Positions 1 through 6,839 of a stretch of 38,614 nucleotides of DNA are shown here, one piece after another; the stretch's first letter is position 1, and every line of letters starts with the position of its first letter. Origin of the DNA: Bacteroidota bacterium (lineage in GTDB: Bacteria; Bacteroidota; Bacteroidia; Flavobacteriales; JADGDT01). The stretch is from NCBI GenBank assembly GCA_039714315.1, contig JBDLJM010000012.1, forward strand, positions 1-38,614, read 5' to 3'. A program made the position numbers and the translations under genes. A model generated the notes under the pieces. The model had not been told where the DNA came from. It saw nothing but the letters and a program-made list of their open reading frames with translations, and ran no database searches.

Positions 1-28
1 AACTTCGAGGTTTTTCAACCTCGAAGTT
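1..28. terminator. Hairpin at window edge, probable terminator of the SusC-type gene
   Basis: A perfect 12-bp stem (AACTTCGAGGTT, 1-12, pairing with 17-28) closes a 4-nt loop, 14 bases beyond the stop codon of the minus-strand receptor gene. A T-tract for the minus strand would lie outside the window, so termination is inferred from position. The stem core is shared with the htpG terminator at 11682-11717. Confidence 0.65.
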
Positions 29-42
29 TATAATACTGATTA

Positions 43-2562
43 TCATATGCCAATATTAAGTCCAAACGAAAATACTCTCGGTCTTAAATAAAAATCGGCT
101 CCATCTACTCCGCTGGCATGTTCGGGATCTACTCCTCTATAATTTGACAAAACAAAGGCGTTATTCACAGAAGCATCCAGCTTTACATTCAAATTATATT
201 TAGTAATATCTTCAAATATATAACTTAGGTTTATGAAGTCCATTCTAAAAAATGAAGCTTTCTCCACAAAATAGTTTGAATATCTTTGACTACCCTCAAA
301 TCCTGTTTCTAAAGTATTCTCCGATATATTATAAAACTCCTCATCTGTTGTATTTCCAACCAAATACCTTAATGCTCCGTTTGCATCAAAACTGTTATAA
401 ACAGAATTACCGATAGATGTGCGACCGGAAAAATACAACTCCCATGATTTATATTTAAAAGTATTGCTAAGACCAATTGTTACGTCCGGATTAACATTCC
501 CACTTTCTACCATAACTGAATAGCCATCATTATCCAAAACATAAGCCTCCTCTATCGGCTTATTATTAGAGTCATAAATCTGATCTAAAGCGTAAACTTC
601 ACCAATACTACCACCTGCTGTTATTCTGGGTTGTGGTCCAAAACCACTCCATGAAGCATCTACTATCTCATATTTAAAATCATCTGATATTTTATTAATG
701 TTTCTTGCAAGGTTCAGCCCCATATTCCATGCGAAGGTATTATTTGTTATGGCATCATAATTCAAGTGCAATTCTACCCCCTTATTATGTACTGTTCCCG
801 AACTCTCCAAAAAGCTACTACTATAGCCTGTACCTGAAATAATTGGTGCCATGAAAAACAAATTATCCACTGATTCATTATAATATTCTAATTTCCCTCT
901 TACCTTATTATTAGAAGTTGAAAATTTCACAGATGTTGTAAAGCCGGCTCTTTTTTCTAAATTTATTTCTGTATTTGAAAAAGCACCAAAACTATAAATT
1001 ACAAAAGGATTCAATAATTGACCGTAAGAAATTGTATAAACCAAATCATTAATAACTCCGTTATTCTTCATAAACCCTTCTTTGGCAATATCCCATCCTG
1101 CAGAAAATCCGTATGAACTAACATTTGATTTTTTTCCTCCTAAAAGAGAAAGTTCATCAATATGATATACTGCTTCAACAAAATACTTATCTAATAACGA
1201 ATATGACAAATTAAAATTCCAGTTCGACATAAAACGATCTGAATATGAGTTTTGGAAAGAAACTAATTCATCACGCGATTCAATATATGAATATTCATCT
1301 GACAATATGTGTCTGCTATATTTTGCAGAGAAAGAAATACAACTATTTATTGACTCAATATTTTTATTATATAACAATCCAATGTCAAACATTCTATTAA
1401 TTAATCCTTCGTCAATATCCTCATCATTATAGTAGCTAAACTCTGTCACTTCTTTATTCCATCGAACATCTGTATTGCTTTTTCTCTCAGAATAATACAA
1501 ATTAGAACTGATTGCCAACTCTTCGAACCCGTGTATATTATATTTAAACCCCAGTTTAGTATTAATAAAACTCATTTTACCGACGTCGGTAAAGTTCTCA
1601 TTAACATACAGTGGATTTAAAGAATAATAATGTTTAGGATCTGAAGAATTATGATTATAATCTCCATTTAAATCGTAAACAGGAATAGTTGGATTAAATT
1701 CTAAAGCCGTACTTATCGACCTATTGTATATCCTGTTTTGTTCCGAAAGCGAATAATTGGCACCAGCTGCAACTTCTAAGTGATCTTTAAAAAACTTTGG
1801 ATTTAGTGTTAATGATACATTTTTTCTTTTATAATCGGAATGACTTATTGTGCCTTTATCAACTATGGAGCTCATAGATAAATACACAGGTAATCCTTCA
1901 AAAGTACTGCTGATATTCGCATCTACTTTATGCGAGACAGAGGGGCTATACAAAGCATCCTGCCAGTTTGTATTCGCATTACCCAAAATAGAAGATACGT
2001 CCGCCCCCTCACGTTCATTTATTAAACTTCTATACCTGTCTGCATCCAATACTTTCCTATAATCAGATACATTATTTACAGCAACACTACTGTTTACATT
2101 TGCAGATATTTTATCTGATGCTGATTTTTTCAGATTAATTTCAACCACCCCATTTCGGGCAAATTTACCGTACTTTACGGAAGATGCAACATCCTTTAAT
2201 ACATTTACCGACTCAATATCATTTGGATTGATAAACTGTATACTCTTAACATCAATCAATGGCATACCATCTAATACTATCAACGGGTAATTATCATTTA
2301 GTAAAGAACTCTTACCTCTTATGATTAATTCGAACTTGCTCCCGGGCGAACCATCGCCTTGTATTACCTGCAAGCCTGTCACTTTCCCTAAAAACAATTC
2401 CTCGGGCGTAGTAATAAATCCTTTATTAAAATCTTCAGTGGCTATTTCTGCACCATGAGTAATTTTACTTGACAAGCTGTCAGAAACTTCTACAGGTGAA
2501 TCCTGAGCTGTGGAAAATACAGAGTAAATAAGCAGTACAAATACTGAGTAAAATTTCTTCAT
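43..2562 (-). CDS. SusC/RagA-like TonB-dependent outer membrane receptor, orphan
   Basis: Outer membrane beta-barrel predicted to import a substrate too large for porins using TonB energy; the substrate cannot be told. The 839-residue protein starts with a signal peptide ending FSTAQ (residue 20). A plug domain follows at about 35-145, with the family's LDGMPLID, NPNDIESVNVLKD and ARNGVVEI stretches, and then a barrel to the C terminus, where RGVDPEHASG matches the SusC-family ending. The N-terminal carboxypeptidase-like regulatory domain common in SusC proteins is absent, which makes it shorter than the usual roughly 1000 residues. I chose ATG 2562 over the upstream in-frame start at 2646 because it gives a clean signal peptide and because a TATATTTG promoter element lies between them. 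No SusD gene follows: a terminator-like hairpin comes right after the stop. Confidence 0.85.
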   Translation of the reverse strand: MKKFYSVFVLLIYSVFSTAQDSPVEVSDSLSSKITHGAEIATEDFNKGFITTPEELFLGKVTGLQVIQGDGSPGSKFELIIRGKSSLLNDNYPLIVLDGMPLIDVKSIQFINPNDIESVNVLKDVASSVKYGKFARNGVVEINLKKSASDKISANVNSSVAVNNVSDYRKVLDADRYRSLINEREGADVSSILGNANTNWQDALYSPSVSHKVDANISSTFEGLPVYLSMSSIVDKGTISHSDYKRKNVSLTLNPKFFKDHLEVAAGANYSLSEQNRIYNRSISTALEFNPTIPVYDLNGDYNHNSSDPKHYYSLNPLYVNENFTDVGKMSFINTKLGFKYNIHGFEELAISSNLYYSERKSNTDVRWNKEVTEFSYYNDEDIDEGLINRMFDIGLLYNKNIESINSCISFSAKYSRHILSDEYSYIESRDELVSFQNSYSDRFMSNWNFNLSYSLLDKYFVEAVYHIDELSLLGGKKSNVSSYGFSAGWDIAKEGFMKNNGVINDLVYTISYGQLLNPFVIYSFGAFSNTEINLEKRAGFTTSVKFSTSNNKVRGKLEYYNESVDNLFFMAPIISGTGYSSSFLESSGTVHNKGVELHLNYDAITNNTFAWNMGLNLARNINKISDDFKYEIVDASWSGFGPQPRITAGGSIGEVYALDQIYDSNNKPIEEAYVLDNDGYSVMVESGNVNPDVTIGLSNTFKYKSWELYFSGRTSIGNSVYNSFDANGALRYLVGNTTDEEFYNISENTLETGFEGSQRYSNYFVEKASFFRMDFINLSYIFEDITKYNLNVKLDASVNNAFVLSNYRGVDPEHASGVDGADFYLRPRVFSFGLNIGI

Positions 2563-2594
2563 AAATAAGGTGATAATTATTTTAATTGTTGCGA

Positions 2595-2602
2595 CAAATA
2601 TA
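2595..2602 (-). promoter_or_regulatory. Bacteroidota -7 element of the SusC-type gene
   Basis: Read on the minus strand this is TATATTTG, an exact match to TAnnTTTG, 33 bases upstream of the chosen start codon. No clear -33 TTTG is visible. It sits back to back with the miaA promoter. Confidence 0.55.
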
Positions 2603-2627
2603 TCTTTTAATATTAATTTCACCATCG

Positions 2628-2635
2628 TACTTTTG
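2628..2635 (+). promoter_or_regulatory. Bacteroidota -7 element of miaA
   Basis: TACTTTTG matches TAnnTTTG exactly. It ends 20 bases before the miaA ATG, with a TTTT (2605-2608) 19 bases upstream as a possible degenerate -33 element. The region 2595-2635 thus holds two divergent promoters. Confidence 0.5.
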
Positions 2636-2655
2636 TAGTAATTCAAAACAACACA

Positions 2656-3561
2656 ATGTCGAATAAATTAATAACAATAATAGGTCCGACTGCAATTGGC
2701 AAAACATCTTTAAGCATTGATATTGCTAATCATTTTGGGTGCGATATTCTTTCTTGCGATTCAAGACAGTTTTATAAAGAACTACTTATAGGTACAGCAC
2801 CGCCATCACCGGAAGAACAGGCTTTGGCTCCGCATCATTTTATACATGACAGATCAATTTTCGATGATTACAGTGTTGGTGATTATGAAAATGATGCTAT
2901 TGAATTATTGGACAAGATTTACATAGAAAAGGATAAGGCAGTTTTAATAGGCGGATCAGGGCTTTATGTTGATGCGGTTTTGAAAGGTTTCGATAATTTT
3001 CCGGATTTACCGGAAGAAATCAGACCTCAACTACAAAAGGATCTCGATGAAAAAGGCCTGGCGTTTCTTCAGGAAAAATTAAAAGAACTAGACCCCGAAT
3101 ACTACGGCATTGTTGATATTCAAAATCACCAAAGAGTAATAAGGGCTTTGGAAGTATGTATTGGAACCGGGAAAACATTCACTGAATTCAGAGTCAGAGA
3201 AAATAAAAAAAGAAACTTCGAACCGATTAAAATCGGGTTAAACATTGACCGTGAAAAACTTTACGAAAGGATAAACCTCAGAGTTGATTTGATGATGGAA
3301 GCCGGCTTACTGGAAGAAGCCGAAAAAATGTACCGGCACAAGCACCTTAACAGTTTGCAAACCGTTGGATATCGCGAACTGTTCAAATATTTCGATGGTA
3401 ATCATGATTTGGATTTTGCTGTTTCTGAAATTAAAAAGAACACACGTCGTTTTGCAAAAAGACAATTAACATGGTTTAGGAAAGACAAGGAAATTAAGTG
3501 GTTCGAGCCTAATCAGAAAGATGAGATTATAGAATATATCGAGAAAATGCTGGCATCATAG
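2656..3561 (+). CDS. miaA: tRNA dimethylallyltransferase MiaA
   Basis: Transfers a dimethylallyl group to N6 of A37 in tRNAs reading codons that begin with U, the first step to ms2i6A. The 301-residue protein has the P-loop GPTAIGKTS at 10-18, then SCDSRQFYK (substrate-binding Asp35), the GTAPPS segment, HHFIHD, GGSGLYVDAVLKG, QTVGYREL and the C-terminal KNTRRFAKRQLTWFRKD typical of MiaA. It is full length. The gene is divergent from the SusC-type receptor and is followed 32 bases later by the thioesterase gene on the same strand, with which it may be co-transcribed. Confidence 0.95.
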   Translation: MSNKLITIIGPTAIGKTSLSIDIANHFGCDILSCDSRQFYKELLIGTAPPSPEEQALAPHHFIHDRSIFDDYSVGDYENDAIELLDKIYIEKDKAVLIGGSGLYVDAVLKGFDNFPDLPEEIRPQLQKDLDEKGLAFLQEKLKELDPEYYGIVDIQNHQRVIRALEVCIGTGKTFTEFRVRENKKRNFEPIKIGLNIDREKLYERINLRVDLMMEAGLLEEAEKMYRHKHLNSLQTVGYRELFKYFDGNHDLDFAVSEIKKNTRRFAKRQLTWFRKDKEIKWFEPNQKDEIIEYIEKMLAS

Positions 3562-3581
3562 TTCTATATGCAAAACTAAAC

Positions 3582-3587
3582 AGGAGA
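3582..3587 (+). promoter_or_regulatory. Shine-Dalgarno-like AGGAGA before the thioesterase
   Basis: AGGAGA lies six bases before the ATG at 3594. Purine-rich ribosome binding sites are uncommon in this window, so it supports this start codon. Confidence 0.5.
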
Positions 3588-3593
3588 AATTAC

Positions 3594-4325
3594 ATGAAAA
3601 AGATAGACGACATATATACAAAAGACTGGAAAGTTGAATTTAACGATTGCTATTCAAATGGTAGAATAAGCTATGTAACACTTAGCCGTTTTTTACAGGA
3701 CACCGCAGGATATCATGCCGAAGAAGGTGGATTTGGAATGAAAGAAATGGTTGCCAATAATCAGTCATGGGTATTAACCCGATTCGCTATGGAAATTGAT
3801 AATTTGCCAAAGCTTAATGATATTGTGACTGTAAAATCATGGATAAGCTTTGTAAAAGGAGCTTTTTCCAACAGAGAATACGAGGTTTACACCAACAACC
3901 GGCTTATGGCAAGAGCCACATCGAGCTGGACAGTAATAAATTTTAAAAAGAGAATTGTTGAAACCCTGAAAATAGATTTGCACGAAGCAAGGTTTAATAC
4001 AGATATAGCCACTGAAAGAGCTGCTGAAAGAATTAGTTTAAAAGATAATTTTGAAAATGTATTTAATATAAGGGTAAGATTTTCTGCTCTTGATATGGTT
4101 CAACACGTTTCGAACTTAAAATATTTAGACTGGACATTCGACAATGTTGACCACGATAAAATATTAAAAAGCAGATTGAAGAAAATAACGGTAAACTACA
4201 TAAAAGAACTCAACCTCGATGATGATGTTTCTGTTTCAACATCTTTCGAAGGCAGCACCCAGATAATAAAAATGGATAAAAATTCGGATAAAACGTGTTT
4301 TGCAGCTAAGATGGAGTGGATATAA
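3594..4325 (+). CDS. Acyl-ACP thioesterase family protein (FatA/FatB-like)
   Basis: Predicted cytoplasmic hydrolase that releases free fatty acids from acyl-acyl carrier protein. The 243 residues fit the bacterial acyl-ACP thioesterase family, with two tandem hotdog folds. The first (about 5-135) carries VEFNDCYSNGRISYVTLSRFLQD, SWVLTRFAMEI and SSWTVINFKKR. The second (about 150-243) carries VRFSALDMVQHVSNLKYLDW, in which the Asp, His and Asn resemble the catalytic region of the plant enzymes. It follows miaA by 32 bases. The family call rests on these blocks, and the chain-length preference cannot be read. It ends 16 bases from the convergent DUF1543 gene. Confidence 0.85.
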   Translation: MKKIDDIYTKDWKVEFNDCYSNGRISYVTLSRFLQDTAGYHAEEGGFGMKEMVANNQSWVLTRFAMEIDNLPKLNDIVTVKSWISFVKGAFSNREYEVYTNNRLMARATSSWTVINFKKRIVETLKIDLHEARFNTDIATERAAERISLKDNFENVFNIRVRFSALDMVQHVSNLKYLDWTFDNVDHDKILKSRLKKITVNYIKELNLDDDVSVSTSFEGSTQIIKMDKNSDKTCFAAKMEWI

Positions 4326-4341
4326 TGATTCACTCCCTTCA

Positions 4342-4602
4342 TCATAATGAATAATTATCATTTACCTGAAATTCATCCTCTTCTCCGGATGTTTTCTCAA
4401 GGTTAATCTTATATCCGTCAACCATACTTAGCTTCTGGGTGCCATCTACATGAACCTCTTCTGCATCCCATTTTGTTTTGGCCAGTTTTCTAGCTTCAAC
4501 TTCGTCTTTTGCTACTACAAAAACTAAATTATGGTCCTCCATAAGGTGGTTCTTTCTAATTTTTCCGCCTAACAAAACTGCAAAAAGATTTAAATCATTC
4601 AT
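4342..4602 (-). CDS. DUF1543 domain protein
   Basis: Small 86-residue soluble protein of unknown function. The sequence FAVLLGGKIRKNHLMEDHNLVFVVAKDEVEARKLAKTKWD followed by EVHVDG and VDGYKINL has the shape of the DUF1543 family (LLGG...HD..FVV...W...HVD...VDGY). It is the last gene of a minus-strand cluster, 34 bases after the FecE-like ATPase, so it may be co-transcribed with an iron or cobalamin importer. This placement does not prove a transport role. The very acidic C-terminal tail is probably disordered. Confidence 0.7.
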   Translation of the reverse strand: MNDLNLFAVLLGGKIRKNHLMEDHNLVFVVAKDEVEARKLAKTKWDAEEVHVDGTQKLSMVDGYKINLEKTSGEEDEFQVNDNYSL

Positions 4603-4636
4603 ATTAGAAATATATTATTATTAAAATTTAGTTTTA

Positions 4637-5647
4637 TCAATTAAACTCAGGAAAAAACAATTTATTTAAACTCCCTATCAGTTCTTTAATTGATTTGTAT
4701 TCTGCAATCTTCACATCCTCTTCAGATAAACTCCAAACTTTTTTTTCATTTACCCTGTCAATTTCAAGTGTGTATTTAGAATCAATATCTACGCCATAAC
4801 CATTCTTATAAAGAGCTTGTTTTGTCCAATAAACACTCTCATCATCTCCTTTTAAAACAAACGAAATACGGGATTCTCGTTTATAAAGAAACTTACCGCT
4901 AATGTAATCGAACTCAAAATTTGATGTCAAAAATGATTCTACAACCTTTTTGTCGAGTAAAAGATCTTCGGCAACACCACTTAGCATATTACCTTCATCA
5001 TCTATTACCCAAAGCATATCGGCATTTTGAAAGGCTAGCTCTATATCATGGGTAATAATGAAGATAGATTTATTATAGTCAATAGCTAATTTTCTAAGAA
5101 TTTCGAAAACTTTAAATTTATTTGAAACATCCAGATGAGCAGTTGGCTCATCCAGTAAAATTAAATCTGTATCCTGACATATTGCTCTTGCAATATTTAC
5201 TTTCTGCAACTGTCCATCAGAAAGTTCATTAATAATGTTATGACGAATATCCTCAATTTCACAAATTCTGATTGATTCATCAATTAGCTCTAAATCTCTT
5301 TTAGTGATACTACCCCGCCAGTTAGTATGTGGAATCCTTCCCAAAGAAACAAATTCCTCTACATTAATATGTTCAGTACGTACAACATCGGTTAATACTG
5401 CTGAAATTTTCCTGGCCCTGTCGGCAGCAGATATTTCTCTTATATCTTTACCGTTAATTAAAATATCACCCTTCAAAGGGTTCAGTACTCCTAAAACAGT
5501 TTTTAATAAAGTAGATTTCCCGGCACCATTTCGTCCCAAAAAACATGTAAGTTTCCCCCTTTCCAGCCTGGCATTTATATTATCCAGTACTAATGTGGAA
5601 GACTTCTTCGACTCATAACCTATTCTCAGATCCCTTAATTCTATCAT
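4637..5647 (-). CDS. FecE/HmuV/BtuD-type ABC importer ATPase with C-terminal extension
   Basis: ATP-binding subunit of an iron-chelate, haem or cobalamin importer. Visible motifs are Walker A GRNGAGKST (38-46), signature LSDGQ (142-146), Walker B LILLDEP (162-168) and the H-loop His200, all as in the FecE/BtuD class. The canonical ATPase ends near residue 250. Another 85 or so residues follow (about 252-336) that I cannot assign to a known domain; members of this class usually have about 250-270 residues. The gene begins two bases after the permease stop codon, so the two are almost certainly translated from one message. No substrate-binding protein gene is next to it. Confidence 0.88.
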   Translation of the reverse strand: MIELRDLRIGYESKKSSTLVLDNINARLERGKLTCFLGRNGAGKSTLLKTVLGVLNPLKGDILINGKDIREISAADRARKISAVLTDVVRTEHINVEEFVSLGRIPHTNWRGSITKRDLELIDESIRICEIEDIRHNIINELSDGQLQKVNIARAICQDTDLILLDEPTAHLDVSNKFKVFEILRKLAIDYNKSIFIITHDIELAFQNADMLWVIDDEGNMLSGVAEDLLLDKKVVESFLTSNFEFDYISGKFLYKRESRISFVLKGDDESVYWTKQALYKNGYGVDIDSKYTLEIDRVNEKKVWSLSEEDVKIAEYKSIKELIGSLNKLFFPEFN

Positions 5648-5649
5648 GC

Positions 5650-6681
5650 TTAATAAGATAATTTTCTACTTCTCCTCATCACCACTGCTATTACAAAAGG
5701 AGCCCCAAACAAAGAGGTTATAATATTTATCGGTATAACCTGATCTGCTATAATAAACTGTGTTAATATATCGAAGAACAACATTAACACTCCACCTAAC
5801 AACATTGTATAAGGTATCAACCTACCGTGATCCATCGTACTTAACATCGATTTTGCAATATGGGGAACTGCCAGCCCAATAAATGCAACAGGTCCTACAA
5901 TGGCAGTAACTCCACCGGCCAAAACACTAGCAACAATAAGGGTAATCCTTCTGACAACATTTACATTTATTCCTAATGTATAAGCATAATTCTCTCCTAT
6001 TGTAATTGCATTTAATCCTTTTGATATCCACAAAACAACTAATACACTTAAAATCAACAAAGTGTAGAGCAGGAGGATTTCCGACCATTCAGAACTTCCC
6101 AAACTCCCCATAGTCCAAATAATGTAATTTTTCAACTCCTGCTGGGTACTGAAATATTGCAATACTCCAATAATGGCAGAAGAAAAACTCCCTATCATTA
6201 CCCCTACTATCAATAGAGTACTCAGGTTTCTAACTCTCTCTGATACATAAAGAATAATTGCCATTACGAGTCCGGCACCTATAGTACCTGCTAATACAGT
6301 ATTGATATTTGAGAAAATTAATGGAAGACTTACTCCTACAGCCGAACTCATCATTATTGTGAAAGCCACACCTAATCCGGCTCCTGAACTAATACCCAGG
6401 ACAAATGGCCCCGACAAAGGATTTCGAAATATTGTTTGCATTAGTAATCCACTTAAAGGCAAAGCCATTCCGGCTACAAGAGAAGTGAGCATTTTTGGAA
6501 TCCGATAACTCCAGATAATCAAAGATTTAGGATGCGACTGCTCCTCATAATCCAAAAGTACACTTACAAACTCTTTTAGACTAAATTTTACACTTCCCAG
6601 AAAAACATCCAAAAAGATAAACAGAATCAACAGAGATATAAGTATTAATATTTTAGGTTCTACCTTTTTCTCAAAAATCAT
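5650..6681 (-). CDS. FecCD/BtuC-family ABC transporter permease
   Basis: Inner membrane permease of a type II ABC importer for siderophore-iron, haem or cobalamin. The 343-residue, strongly hydrophobic protein has about ten membrane segments. Family hallmarks are RIPKMLTSLVAGMALPLSGLLMQTIFRNPLSGPFVLGISSGAGLG (about 60-105), GPVAFIGLAVPHIAKSM (about 264-280) and the C-terminal IPINIITSLFGAPFVIAVV. It is the first gene of a three-gene minus-strand cluster and is preceded by a good promoter element at 6713-6720. Substrate is undetermined: no cobalamin riboswitch or Fur-like palindrome was recognised upstream. Confidence 0.9.
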   Translation of the reverse strand: MIFEKKVEPKILILISLLILFIFLDVFLGSVKFSLKEFVSVLLDYEEQSHPKSLIIWSYRIPKMLTSLVAGMALPLSGLLMQTIFRNPLSGPFVLGISSGAGLGVAFTIMMSSAVGVSLPLIFSNINTVLAGTIGAGLVMAIILYVSERVRNLSTLLIVGVMIGSFSSAIIGVLQYFSTQQELKNYIIWTMGSLGSSEWSEILLLYTLLILSVLVVLWISKGLNAITIGENYAYTLGINVNVVRRITLIVASVLAGGVTAIVGPVAFIGLAVPHIAKSMLSTMDHGRLIPYTMLLGGVLMLFFDILTQFIIADQVIPINIITSLFGAPFVIAVVMRRSRKLSY

Positions 6682-6712
6682 AAGCTGATATGAAGATGAT
6701 AAATTAAGGGAT

Positions 6713-6720
6713 CAAATGTA
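6713..6720 (-). promoter_or_regulatory. Bacteroidota -7 element of the permease operon
   Basis: Minus-strand TACATTTG matches TAnnTTTG and lies 31 bases upstream of the permease ATG. No clear -33 element is seen. Confidence 0.45.
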
Positions 6721-6769
6721 AGAAAGGATGAACGTAAAATTTACTAAAACTTAAAAAAATAACCCTGAG

Positions 6770-6790
6770 ATAATGCAAAACATTATTTTT
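6770..6790. terminator. Weak AT-rich hairpin after the PAS/GAF gene
   Basis: ATAATG (6770-6775) pairs with CATTAT (6781-6786) around a 5-nt loop. It is flanked by T-runs on both strands (TTTTT on plus, a T7 run a little further on minus). The position between the PAS/GAF stop and the permease promoter fits a terminator, but the stem is short. Confidence 0.3.
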
Positions 6791-6839
6791 GAATATTATC
6801 AGAATTACTTATTTGCAATGACATTTCATGAAGTAATTA

